NCBI GenBank assembly: GCA_001544595.2
Contig: FCOH02000007.1
Span: 62,001 to 126,000, forward strand
DNA length: 64,000 nucleotides
Direction: 5' to 3'
Source of the DNA: Caballeronia peredens
Lineage (GTDB): Bacteria > Pseudomonadota > Gammaproteobacteria > Burkholderiales > Burkholderiaceae
Every line of letters begins with the position of its first letter. Within the stretch, counting starts at the first letter, position 1. The notes beneath the pieces are model-generated. The model had not been told where the DNA came from. It did not search any database and was given only the letters and a program-made list of their open reading frames with translations. The translations under genes were made by a program, and so were the position numbers. Of this stretch, positions 45,746 through 54,233 are shown piece by piece.

Positions 45746-45772
45746 TAAAGTTTGGAACCGCACGACCGTTAT
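45746..45772 (+). promoter_or_regulatory. flagellar sigma-28 (FliA)-type promoter
   Basis: TAAAGTTT, an exact match to the sigma-28 -35 element, is followed after exactly 11 bp by ACCGTTAT, which matches GCCGATAA at five of eight positions. It points to the diguanylate cyclase gene and would start transcription about 55 nt before its ATG. The rest of the 341-bp gap shows only a 6-bp hairpin (AGTCCG/CGGACT, 45622-45638). Confidence 0.55.
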
Positions 45773-45834
45773 CCGATATGTGGTCCGGCTTTCCCGCAAG
45801 GGTTCAGCCGTCCTGGACCGCGCCGGAAACCATC

Positions 45835-46998
45835 ATGGATCATCAGACTGAGGTGTACACCCTGCCGCGCGGACGTGCGGCCACATGGTTGCTGCACGCG
45901 GGAGCCGACATTCCCCGCGCGATCCGCGTCGCCCTCGTCGGGAGTCTGTTCGGCACCTTGCCGATCTTCGCGGGCGGGGTGCTCAATACGGTCGCCGTCG
46001 CCTGGGTGCTCGACCGCCGCCATCCGACGATGTCCTTCCACATCTGGCTCGCGCTCGAAATGGCCGTGTGCTTCGTGCGGCTGCTGGTGCTCGTCGTCGC
46101 GCGGCGGCGGGCGCGCGCGCGCAAGCCCACGCCGACCGACACCTATGTGCTGCTAGCGCCGCTCTGGGGCGCGACGGTCGGCTACGGCGCGCTCGTTTCC
46201 GTGCTCTCCGGCGACTGGATCGCGGCGACGCTGTCGTTTCTGTCGGCGGCGGCGATGGTCGGCGGCATCTGCTTCCGCAATTTCGGCGCGCCGCGTCTCG
46301 TCGCGGTGATGATTTTCCTGTCGCTCGGACCGTGCTGCCTCGGCGCGGTGCTGTCCGGCGAGCCGACGCTGTGGCTCACGTTGCTGCAGATTCCCTTCTA
46401 TCTTTTCGCGATGAGCGCCGCCGCGTGGCGCCTGAACGGCATGCTCGTCACGACGATGAAAGCCGAGCAGGAAAACGACCGCCGCGCGCGCCACGACGAA
46501 CTGACGGGCCTGCTCAATCGCGCGGGGCTGTTTCAGGCGGTGCGGTCGCGCGCGCCCGGGCACGCGCGCGACAGTGCGCGCACGGCGCTGCTCTACCTCG
46601 ATCTCGACGGCTTCAAGTCCGTCAACGATGCGCACGGCCACGAAGTCGGCGACACGCTGCTCGCGCTCGTCGCGCGGCGCCTGCGGCATTTGTCGGGCGA
46701 AGCGTCGCTGGTCGCGCGGCTGGGCGGCGACGAGTTCGTGATCGTCACGGAGCCGCACGCCGATCCGCTCGCGCTCGCGGATGTCCTCGTGCGCGAGCTG
46801 GCGAAGCCGTTCCACACCGATGGCGACGTGCCGCTGCGAATCGGCGTGAGCATCGGCATCGCGATGTTCGACCATCACCACGACGAACTCGACGGCGTGC
46901 TCCGCGACGCCGACAACGCGCTCTACGAAGCGAAGCGTGCGGGCAAGAGCCGCTGGGTCGCGGCGAGCGCGCGCGCGGCGGTCAAGGCGGTCGCCTGA
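45835..46998 (+). CDS. membrane-bound diguanylate cyclase (GGDEF)
   Basis: The protein has 387 residues. About six hydrophobic helices fill residues 25-200. A GGDEF domain follows: HDELTGLLNRAGL, YLDLDGFKSVNDAHGHEVGDTLL, RLGGDEFVIV (intact active site) and ISIGIA-like SIGIAMFDHH. It makes cyclic di-GMP from two GTP. The inhibitory RxxD site expected five residues before GGDEF is absent (GEASLVAR), so feedback control may be missing. The ATG at 45835 is preferred over one at 45778, which sits on the sigma-28-like -10. It ends 7 bp from the convergent AttH gene. Confidence 0.9.
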   Translation: MDHQTEVYTLPRGRAATWLLHAGADIPRAIRVALVGSLFGTLPIFAGGVLNTVAVAWVLDRRHPTMSFHIWLALEMAVCFVRLLVLVVARRRARARKPTPTDTYVLLAPLWGATVGYGALVSVLSGDWIAATLSFLSAAAMVGGICFRNFGAPRLVAVMIFLSLGPCCLGAVLSGEPTLWLTLLQIPFYLFAMSAAAWRLNGMLVTTMKAEQENDRRARHDELTGLLNRAGLFQAVRSRAPGHARDSARTALLYLDLDGFKSVNDAHGHEVGDTLLALVARRLRHLSGEASLVARLGGDEFVIVTEPHADPLALADVLVRELAKPFHTDGDVPLRIGVSIGIAMFDHHHDELDGVLRDADNALYEAKRAGKSRWVAASARAAVKAVA

Positions 46999-47005
46999 GC
47001 GAAGC

Positions 47006-48094
47006 TCACCGCTTCTCCACTTCCAGCGTCTTCGCGTAACCCGTCAGTTCGAGATAACCGCGTCCGGACGGACCGCTGCCATCCAGCGTGACCGCGCCTT
47101 CCCAGTAAAGCGCGCCGGTCGAATCGCGCGAGTCGAGTTCCTGATCGTCGATGAGCGGATTCAGCCGCCAGTGCATCCCGCCGACGCGCACGTTCATCGC
47201 GACCGGATAAACCGTGCCGGTGCGCGGCGAGCGCCACTGGCGTTCGGGCGTGAACTCGACATCGCCCGGGCCGAATTGCGTCGTGCGCCCCGCGCGGTCG
47301 CGCAGCGCGGCATGCGCCCAGACCGCGCGGCCGTCGCGGGCGCGGACCTTGAACGCCATCAGCGCGGAACCGTCGTCGAGGTTTGCGCCGAGCCAGTCCC
47401 AGCCGGCGGCGTCGGGCGAAAGCAGCGTGCTCGACCATTCGTGATCGAGCCACGCGCGCCCCGTCACCGCGACGCTCGCATTCGCTTTTCCCGCCGCCGA
47501 CGGACGCGTCACGCTGCCCGTCACCTTCAGTTGCGGCTCGCTGTAGTAGTAGCTCGCCTGCTCCGGCAAAGGCCCTTTGCGCGAATAGCCTTGCTCTCCC
47601 TGGATCATCGGCGGCTGTGTCGGCGTGAAGGTGATATGCAGCGCGAAACCCGCGGCATCGGCCGTTACCGCGTAGCTGCCGTCGGGCGCGCGCGTCATGC
47701 GCCATGCGTCGAGCTTGACGTCGGTGTTGCCTTCCGTCGCGTACGCCAGGCCGAAGCCCTGCCGCGCGACGTTCTGATCGTGCACGAGCCGCCCGTACGC
47801 GGGATCCGACAGCGCCGCATGCGCGATGATCAGTTGCGCCGGATCGAACGCACTCGCGTTGCCGCCGCCCTTGCCCGTGTTCGAACGAAAGAACGTGATC
47901 TGAAACCCGAGCGGCTGATGATCCGCCGTCTCCAGCCATCCGGTCGCGTACCACCATTCCGTGCGATACGGCGGATGCGCGCCGCTGTCCCGCGGCCATT
48001 CGAGCGCATGTCCGGGCACGACGGGCGCGAACGCCTGGGCGGCGGCGAACCCGCTCATCGACGAGAACAGCAGCGCCAGAAGCCACACGCGCAT
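47006..48094 (-). CDS. AttH-like exported lipocalin-fold hydrolase/hydratase-family protein
   Basis: The protein has 362 residues. A signal peptide ends near GFAAAQA. The body has the AttH/CrtC pattern: HPPYRTEWWYATGWLE, LGFQITFFRSNTG, IIAHAALSD, and GRAWLDHEWSS...GWDWLGANLDDGSALMAFKVR. Relatives include carotenoid 1,2-hydratase and the secreted protein encoded with AttEFG ABC transporters. Its ATG shares one base with the stop of the FtsX-like permease gene (TGATG), so it is tightly coupled. The substrate is unknown; a lipid or other hydrophobic ligand is plausible. Confidence 0.8.
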   Translation of the reverse strand: MRVWLLALLFSSMSGFAAAQAFAPVVPGHALEWPRDSGAHPPYRTEWWYATGWLETADHQPLGFQITFFRSNTGKGGGNASAFDPAQLIIAHAALSDPAYGRLVHDQNVARQGFGLAYATEGNTDVKLDAWRMTRAPDGSYAVTADAAGFALHITFTPTQPPMIQGEQGYSRKGPLPEQASYYYSEPQLKVTGSVTRPSAAGKANASVAVTGRAWLDHEWSSTLLSPDAAGWDWLGANLDDGSALMAFKVRARDGRAVWAHAALRDRAGRTTQFGPGDVEFTPERQWRSPRTGTVYPVAMNVRVGGMHWRLNPLIDDQELDSRDSTGALYWEGAVTLDGSGPSGRGYLELTGYAKTLEVEKR

Positions 48095-50637
48095 CACCAG
48101 TCCTCCCGCACGGCGCGCACCGCATCGACGGACACGGCGCGCCGCCCCGACAGCACGGCGGTCGCGCAAGACGACACGAGCATCACGCAGGCGATGACCG
48201 CGATCATCGTCCACGGAACATGCAGCGACATGCTCCAGTGAAACGACTGCGGATTCACGACGAACACGAGAATCAGACTGATCGCGAAACCGAGCACGCA
48301 ACCGAGCACGATGCCGAGCAGCGTCAGCCAGCCCGCCTCCGAGGCGAGCAACGCGAGAATCTGCGTGCGCGTCACGCCGACGTGCCGCAGCATGCCGAAC
48401 TCGCGGGCGCGCGCGAGCGTCTGCATCGAAAACGTCGCGCCGACGCCGAAGAGGCCGATCACGATCGCCACCGCTTCGAGCAGATATGTCACAGCGAAGC
48501 TGCGGTCGAAAATGGTCAGCGAGCGCGCGCGGATTTCGCCGGGCTGCGCGAACTCGAGCGTGTCGCCGAAAGACAGCTTCCTGATCGCGTCGATGACCTG
48601 CGCGACGCTCGCGCCCGCGCGCAACGTGACGGCGACGTCGGTTGCGGTCGTGTCGCCGGTGAGGCGCCGGTAATCTTCGCGGCGCATCTGCAGCGCGCCG
48701 GTCTGGCGCACGTAATCGCGCCAGATGCCCGCGACGACAAAGCGCTCGCGCGCCCCGCCGAGCGGCAGCGTCACCCGCTCGCCGACGCGATAGCCGTACA
48801 GATCGGCCATCGCTTCCGAGGCCCACACCGGCGTTTCGTCCGCGCGCCACGCGGCGGGCGGCAGCACGTCGCCGGTCATTTGCAGCGTCGCGCCGGGATC
48901 GGCGGCATCGAGTTCGCGGGCGATCAGCGCGACGGGCGGCTTCGCGGCATCGAGCGTCAGTTTCGATGAGCGCGAAAAAGCCGCATGCGCCACGCCGTTC
49001 GCGGCGGCGAGCTGCATCTGCTGATCGGGCCGCAGGCCGCCGGTGTCGGCGCTCGACGCCATGCGCACGTAGAGATCGGCGGACAGCAGATGCGCGAGCC
49101 AGTCTTCGACGGACACGCGAAAGCTCGTCACCATGATCGCCATCGCGACGATCAGCGTGAAGCTCGACAGCACGCCGCCCATCGCGATCGACGCCTGTCC
49201 CGGCGCGTTGGCGAGGCGCGCGAGCGCGAGCGTCGCGACGGCGTTGCGCGGGCGCGGCGCGAGGCGGAACGCGATTGCGGTGAGGCGCGGCATCAGCGCG
49301 ATGCCACCGACCAGCAACAGCGCGACGGCGACATATCCGCCGATGGGCGCATCGAAAACGGGCGGCGCCTGCGTGAGCGCCGCGCCCGCCGCGAGACACG
49401 CGAGCGCCGGCCACGGCTTGCCGAGCGGCGCGAGCGCGGCTTCCTCGCTGCCCGCCTTGAGCGCGGGCGCGGGCCGGGCGCGCGCCGCTTCGAGCGCCGG
49501 CACGAGCGTGCCCGCGAGCGCCACGCCGACGCCGAGCGCGAGGAAGATCGCGCTCGCGACCGGCTCGAACGAAACGCGCGGCTCGACGCCCGGAAAGTAG
49601 CCGCCGCCGAGATCGCTGCCGAAGAAGCGCAGCGCGAGCGCCGCGACCACGAAACCCAGCGCGATGCCGAGCACGCCGCCCGCGACGCCGAGCAGCGCGC
49701 CTTCGAGCATGATCTGCCGCACGAGCGACGCCCGCGTCATGCCGAGCACGCGCAACATCGCGAATTGCGCGCGGCGGCGCACGACGCCCGCCGCCTGCGT
49801 CGAGAACACGAGAAACGCGCCTGTGAACAGCGCGACCAGCGCAAGCACGTTCATGTTGATGCGATACGCGCGCGACAGACGATCGGTGCGGCTTTCGACA
49901 TCGCGCGTTTCCGTCACGACGAGCCCCGCGCCGAATTCGCGTTGCAGTGTCTGCCGGAACGCGTCGCGATCGACGCCGCGCGTCAGTTGCAGATCGACGC
50001 GCGAGAGCTTGCCGGCGAAGGCGAAACGCGTCTGCACGGCGGCGATGTCCATCACCGCGATGCGCTGCCCGGGACGCGTGCGTGCGATGCCGCCCGCCAC
50101 CCGCAGACGCACCGGCGACGTACCGCTCTGCAACTCGATCTGCGCGCCGTCGCGCGTGCCGAGCCAGGTTTGCGCGGCGGGCGAAAGGAAGATGGCGTCG
50201 TTCGCGAGCACGTCGAGCGGCACTTGCGGCGACGGCGCGCCGGTCAGATCGGGCGCAATGCGCTTCGCGCGAAACACGTCGATGCCGAGCACCTTGAGCG
50301 GCGCGTTCTTGCCCGGCACGGCGACGTCGACTTCGAGCACCGGACTCGCGACCGCGACGCCTGCATGCATCGCCAGCCGCGGATAGACGTTTTCGTCGAT
50401 GAAGGGCTGCGCGCCGCGCACCTGCAAGTCGGCTTGTCCGGAAAGACTGCGCGCCGCCGCCGAAAATTCGTTGAACGCCGCGCCGTTGATGAGCTGCACC
50501 GCGTAACCGAGCCCGACGCCGAGCGCGATTGTCAGCACGGCGACGATCGCGCGCCCGCGATGGCTGCGCCATTGCGCGTCGAGCAGCCAGCGCGTGAGCG
50601 TGTCGAACGGGCCGCGCGCGGCAGTGATGCCGGTCAT
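48094..50637 (-). CDS. FtsX-like ABC permease, duplicated (AttFG type)
   Basis: The protein has 847 residues with two FtsX/MacB permease units. An N-terminal helix ([20 protein letters not shown]) leads to a large periplasmic domain, then three helices (about 260-400). A middle helix precedes a second periplasmic domain, and three more helices end the chain ([18 protein letters not shown] onward). Such permeases act mechanically on envelope lipids or proteins rather than as channels. The start overlaps the ATPase stop as ATGA. Confidence 0.87.
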   Translation of the reverse strand: MTGITAARGPFDTLTRWLLDAQWRSHRGRAIVAVLTIALGVGLGYAVQLINGAAFNEFSAAARSLSGQADLQVRGAQPFIDENVYPRLAMHAGVAVASPVLEVDVAVPGKNAPLKVLGIDVFRAKRIAPDLTGAPSPQVPLDVLANDAIFLSPAAQTWLGTRDGAQIELQSGTSPVRLRVAGGIARTRPGQRIAVMDIAAVQTRFAFAGKLSRVDLQLTRGVDRDAFRQTLQREFGAGLVVTETRDVESRTDRLSRAYRINMNVLALVALFTGAFLVFSTQAAGVVRRRAQFAMLRVLGMTRASLVRQIMLEGALLGVAGGVLGIALGFVVAALALRFFGSDLGGGYFPGVEPRVSFEPVASAIFLALGVGVALAGTLVPALEAARARPAPALKAGSEEAALAPLGKPWPALACLAAGAALTQAPPVFDAPIGGYVAVALLLVGGIALMPRLTAIAFRLAPRPRNAVATLALARLANAPGQASIAMGGVLSSFTLIVAMAIMVTSFRVSVEDWLAHLLSADLYVRMASSADTGGLRPDQQMQLAAANGVAHAAFSRSSKLTLDAAKPPVALIARELDAADPGATLQMTGDVLPPAAWRADETPVWASEAMADLYGYRVGERVTLPLGGARERFVVAGIWRDYVRQTGALQMRREDYRRLTGDTTATDVAVTLRAGASVAQVIDAIRKLSFGDTLEFAQPGEIRARSLTIFDRSFAVTYLLEAVAIVIGLFGVGATFSMQTLARAREFGMLRHVGVTRTQILALLASEAGWLTLLGIVLGCVLGFAISLILVFVVNPQSFHWSMSLHVPWTMIAVIACVMLVSSCATAVLSGRRAVSVDAVRAVREDW

Positions 50638-51323
50638 CGCGCCAGCGCGGCGGCGTGCAATGCGCCGTCGGCGAGAATCAGCACGCGGTCGGCGAAAGCG
50701 GCGGCCGCCTCCGAGTGCGTGACCATGACCGTCGCCGCGCCGGTCGCCCGGGTTTCGGCGCGCAGCAGGTCGAGGACTTCGTGCGCCGTGTGCGGGTCGA
50801 GATTGCCGGTGGGTTCGTCGGCGAGAATCAGGCGCGGCCGATGCACGAGCGCGCGCGCAATCGCCACGCGCTGCAACTCGCCGCCGGAAAGCTGGCGCGG
50901 CAGGTCGTCGTCGCGGCCTTCCAGGCCGACCGCCGCGAGCATCGCGCGCGCGGGCGCCGGCGGCAGGCCGTTCAGCAGCAGCGGCACCGCGACGTTCTGA
51001 TAGAGCGTCAGATGCGGCAGCACATGAAACGCCTGAAACACGAAGCCGAGTTTCTGACGGCGCAGGCGCGTGGCGGCATCGTCGGAGAGGTTCGAGATGC
51101 GCGCGCCGTCGATCAGCACTTCACCGCTTTCCGCCGTGTCGAGACCGGCGATCAGATTGAGGAGCGTCGATTTGCCGACGCCCGAATCGCCCATGATCGC
51201 GACGAATTCGCCGGCACCGAGCGCGAAGTCGAGTTCGTCGAGCACGATGCGCCCGCCGCCGTACGTTTTCGTGAGACGGCGGCATTCGAGAGCGGGAGAA
51301 ACGTCGGGGTCGGCGGGTCGCAT
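50634..51323 (-). CDS. ABC transporter ATPase (MacB/LolD type)
   Basis: The protein has 229 residues. Walker [20 protein letters not shown]-loop [13 protein letters not shown], signature [15 protein letters not shown], Walker [13 protein letters not shown] and H-loop VTHS are intact. The LPHLT region and GNLD ending are typical of MacB/LolD ATPases. It is first in a three-gene operon with the FtsX-like permease and the AttH-like protein. The ribosome-binding site is weak. Confidence 0.9.
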   Translation of the reverse strand: MRPADPDVSPALECRRLTKTYGGGRIVLDELDFALGAGEFVAIMGDSGVGKSTLLNLIAGLDTAESGEVLIDGARISNLSDDAATRLRRQKLGFVFQAFHVLPHLTLYQNVAVPLLLNGLPPAPARAMLAAVGLEGRDDDLPRQLSGGELQRVAIARALVHRPRLILADEPTGNLDPHTAHEVLDLLRAETRATGAATVMVTHSEAAAAFADRVLILADGALHAAALAR

Positions 51324-51478
51324 GAAGGTCGGCGGGATCGATGTCGCACGGTGTCGTTGGCAAGCATTGTGCCCAACAATCGCGCACTCGTCCTCGATAG
51401 CAACGGAGTCCGCCGTACCCTCGCCTCGGGTTATCCCTGAGCCGCTTCGCATTGACTAAACGCGGTATCGAAATCAAA

Positions 51479-51490
51479 CTGTGATCACAG
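51479..51490. promoter_or_regulatory. palindrome CTGTGATCACAG upstream of the GntR gene
   Basis: A perfect 12-bp palindrome ends 25 bp before the GTG start of the GntR regulator. The position suits an autoregulatory operator. A nearby GATC-AAA-GATC adds symmetry. Confidence 0.5.
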
Positions 51491-51515
51491 ATCAAAGATC
51501 AGCAAGGAAAGACCC

Positions 51516-52235
51516 GTGGCACCCCGATCCGCAACGCAGCCCATTCCGCAACTCGAAATCATCGCCACGGAAACCATGGCGACGAAGGTGTACCAGCAAC
51601 TGCGCGAAGCCATCATGAGCGGCAGTTTCACGGCCGGGCAGCCGCTCAGCCTGCGCGGTGTCGCCGAGGCGGTCGGGTTGTCGACGATGCCCGTGCGCGC
51701 CGCGCTCACGCGCTTGCGTGCGGAAGGCGCGCTCGTCGACGGCCCGTCGCGCGGCCTCATGGTCCCGCCGATGACGCCCGATCTGCTCGAAGAGCTGCGC
51801 GACGTGCGCATCGCGCTGGAAGGCTGTGTCGCGGAACGCGCGGCGGCGCGCATGAACAAGGGAGATGTCGCGGCCGTGCAGCGCATCTTCGACGACATGC
51901 ACGCCCACGTCGAAGCCGACGATGCGCGCGCCTATCTGCGCTGCAATTTCGCGTTCCACACGAGCATCTACCGGCACGGCGCGAGCGAAATGACGCTCGC
52001 GACCATTCAGAACATGTGGATGCGCATCGGTCCCTTTCTGAACATGGTCGCGCCTGATGTCGCGCACATGCGCGTGTCGATGGAAGCGCACCGGCAGATC
52101 ATCGATGCGCTCTGGCGGCGCGACGGCGCGGCGGCGCGCGAAGGCATCGCGCGCGATATCCACGATGCGGCACGCGATCTCGAAACGCGCCTGCGCTCGG
52201 AGTCCGCACGGCCGCGGCGTCAGGCGCACAGCTGA
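51516..52235 (+). CDS. GntR family regulator (FadR/FCD subfamily)
   Basis: The protein has 239 residues. The winged helix is ATKVYQQLREAIMSGSFTAGQPLSLRGVAEAVGLSTMPVRAALTRLRAEG (about 21-72). An all-helical FCD ligand-binding domain follows, with metal-type His residues in FHTSIYRHG and MEAHRQIIDAL. These proteins usually repress an adjacent catabolic operon until a carboxylic-acid ligand binds. The GTG start has AGGAAAG upstream. It precedes an SDR, BKACE and MFS set on the same strand. Confidence 0.9.
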   Translation: MAPRSATQPIPQLEIIATETMATKVYQQLREAIMSGSFTAGQPLSLRGVAEAVGLSTMPVRAALTRLRAEGALVDGPSRGLMVPPMTPDLLEELRDVRIALEGCVAERAAARMNKGDVAAVQRIFDDMHAHVEADDARAYLRCNFAFHTSIYRHGASEMTLATIQNMWMRIGPFLNMVAPDVAHMRVSMEAHRQIIDALWRRDGAAAREGIARDIHDAARDLETRLRSESARPRRQAHS

Positions 52236-52346
52236 AACACGCGGGCGCATCCGGCGCGCCCGGTTCACATAATCGTAAGCATGACTAATCGCCTTGGCGA
52301 GGACGCAGCTCGTCCGCGCCGAACATAACCAGAAAGGAGCCGAACG

Positions 52347-53138
52347 ATGGATTTCATCAAACTTCTCACGCCGCGCGCGGGCTTGCGTGTGCTCATCACG
52401 GGCGGCGCGTCGGGCATCGGCCTCGCGATCGCGAAGGCGTTCGTGTCGACGGGCGCACGCGTGCACGTCTGCGATGTCGATCCGAAAGCGATCGACGCGG
52501 TATCGACCGTCTCGCCGTCGATCACCGGCACGCGCGCGGACGTCGCGAACAAGGACGACGTGAAGCGCGTCTTCGAAGACGTGCAGCGCGAGCTCGGCGG
52601 CCTCGATGTGCTGATCAACAACGCGGGCATCGCGGGTCCGACGGGCGGCATCGACGCGATCGATTCCTCCGACTGGGAAAAGACCATCGACGTGAATCTG
52701 AACAGCCAGTACTACTTCTCGCGCGAAGCCGTGCCGATGCTGCGCCATGCGCCCGATGGCGGCGTGATCGTGTTCATGTCGTCGGTGGCGGGACGTCTCG
52801 GCTATGGCTTCCGCACGCCCTATGCCGCGACGAAATGGGCGGTCGTCGGCCTCGCGAAGAGTCTCGCGATCGAACTCGGCCCCGACAACATCCGCGTGAA
52901 TGCGGTGCAGCCGGGCATCGTCAAGGGTCCGCGCATGGAAGGCGTGATCGCCGCGCGCGCGAAGCAGCTCGGCATCGCTTACGAAGAAATGGAGAAGCAG
53001 TATCTCGCGAAGATTTCGCTGCGCCGCATGGTCACGCAAGAAGAAGTCGCGGCGAGCGTGCTGTATCTGAGTTCGCCGGCCGGCAGCGCGATCTCGGGTC
53101 AGGCGCTCTCCGTCTGCGGCAACGTCGAAACGCTTTGA
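52347..53138 (+). CDS. short-chain dehydrogenase/reductase
   Basis: The protein has 263 residues. Cofactor site VLITGGASGIGLA, Asp in CDVDP (suggesting NAD), NNAG motif, catalytic Ser in FMSSVAG and Y-x-x-x-K in PYAATKWA are all present. It probably oxidises a hydroxy acid to the keto acid used by the following BKACE enzyme. AAGGAG lies upstream; the next gene starts after 14 nt. Confidence 0.92.
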   Translation: MDFIKLLTPRAGLRVLITGGASGIGLAIAKAFVSTGARVHVCDVDPKAIDAVSTVSPSITGTRADVANKDDVKRVFEDVQRELGGLDVLINNAGIAGPTGGIDAIDSSDWEKTIDVNLNSQYYFSREAVPMLRHAPDGGVIVFMSSVAGRLGYGFRTPYAATKWAVVGLAKSLAIELGPDNIRVNAVQPGIVKGPRMEGVIAARAKQLGIAYEEMEKQYLAKISLRRMVTQEEVAASVLYLSSPAGSAISGQALSVCGNVETL

Positions 53139-53152
53139 AGCAAGAGGAAACC

Positions 53153-54085
53153 ATGGCAACGAAACGCAAGGTCATCATTACGTGCGCGCCGACGGGCGCG
53201 ATTCATACGCCGTCGATGTCGCCGTATCTGCCGGTCACGCCGGATCAGATCGCCGAAGCCGCGCTCGCGGCCGCAAAGGAAGGCGCGGCGATTCTGCACC
53301 TGCACGCGCGCGATCCGGAAGACGGCCGCCCGACGCAGGATCCCGCCGTGTTCCAGCGCTTTTTGCCGCGCCTCAAGTCGGAAACCGATGCGGTCATCAA
53401 TCTGACGACGGGCGGCAGTCCGCACATGACCGTCGCGGAACGCCTGAAGCCCGCGCATCATTTTCAGCCGGAAGTGGCGTCGCTGAACATGGGCTCGATG
53501 AACTTCGGTCTCTATCCGATGCTCGATCGCTTCAAGGATCTGAAGCATGACTGGGAACGCCAGCATCTGGAAAAGAGCCGCGATCTCGTCTTCAAGAACA
53601 CGTTCGCCGACATCGAATACATCCTGACGTCGTGCTCGGCCAACGGCACGCGTTTCGAGTTCGAGTGCTACGACATCTCGCATCTGTATAACCTCGCGCA
53701 TTTCGTCGATCGCGGGCTCGTGAAAGGCCCGTTCTTCGTGCAGAGCGTGTTCGGTTTGCTGGGCGGCATCGGCGCGCATCCCGAAGATCTCGCGCACATG
53801 AAGCGCACGGCGGACCGCCTGTTCGGCAACGACTATGTCTGGTCGATTCTCGGCGCGGGGCGCAATCAGATTCCGCTCGGCTCCATTGGTGTGGCGCAGG
53901 GCTCGAACGTGCGCGTGGGTCTCGAAGATTCGCTGTGGATCGGTCCGGGCGAACTCGCCGAATCGAGCGCCGCGCAAGTGCGCAAGATCCGGCAGGTGAT
54001 CGAAGGACTGTCGCTGGAAGTCGCGACGCCCGCCGAAGCGCGTCAGATGCTGTCGCTCAAGGGCGGCGACAACGTGAACTTCTGA
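53153..54085 (+). CDS. BKACE family beta-keto acid cleavage enzyme (DUF849)
   Basis: The protein has 310 residues. The zinc site and fold are shown by IITCAPTGAIHTPSMSPYLPVTP, ILHLHARDPEDGRP (His-x-His) and LTTGGSPHMT, with a C-terminal ECYDISHL and VRVGLEDSLW. BKACE enzymes react a beta-keto acid with acetyl-CoA to give acetoacetate and a new CoA ester. Known substrates include 3-keto-5-aminohexanoate and dehydrocarnitine. With the SDR just upstream, a beta-hydroxy to beta-keto acid route is inferred; the acid is not identified. Confidence 0.9.
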   Translation: MATKRKVIITCAPTGAIHTPSMSPYLPVTPDQIAEAALAAAKEGAAILHLHARDPEDGRPTQDPAVFQRFLPRLKSETDAVINLTTGGSPHMTVAERLKPAHHFQPEVASLNMGSMNFGLYPMLDRFKDLKHDWERQHLEKSRDLVFKNTFADIEYILTSCSANGTRFEFECYDISHLYNLAHFVDRGLVKGPFFVQSVFGLLGGIGAHPEDLAHMKRTADRLFGNDYVWSILGAGRNQIPLGSIGVAQGSNVRVGLEDSLWIGPGELAESSAAQVRKIRQVIEGLSLEVATPAEARQMLSLKGGDNVNF

Positions 54086-54095
54086 TTGCCCGATG

Positions 54096-54119
54096 CACGC
54101 GCCGCGCTTGCGGCGCGTG
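54096..54119 (+). other. GC-rich intra-operon hairpin
   Basis: CACGCGCCGC and GCGGCGCGTG pair perfectly over 10 bp with a GCTT loop just after the BKACE stop. No T-run follows. It may shield the upstream mRNA 3' end and set lower MFS expression. Confidence 0.5.
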
Positions 54120-54165
54120 TCTGTCATCACACCAATAAAACTACAACGCCAACGGAGACATAGTC

Positions 54166-54219
54166 ATGCAACACCCGCCCGACACCGCACTGCCCCCGCG
54201 CGCCGCGCGTCCACTCTGA
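54166..54219 (+). CDS. 17-codon proline-rich upstream ORF
   Basis: The frame MQHPPDTALPPRAARPL starts 10 nt after GGAG and ends 14 nt before the MFS start. It contains two Pro-Pro pairs that could slow ribosomes. It may be a leader peptide influencing MFS translation or chance; conservation was not tested. Confidence 0.35.
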   Translation: MQHPPDTALPPRAARPL

Positions 54220-54233
54220 TTCCGGGAGTCATC

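Noticed and set aside
45778..45834. Earlier ATG for the diguanylate cyclase
   Set aside because: It lies six bases after the sigma-28-like -10 element and has no ribosome-binding site.
47006..50572. Single 1188-codon frame joining the AttH gene to an upstream extension
   Set aside because: The extension runs through the FtsX-like permease in another frame. The real AttH start has a signal peptide at 48094.
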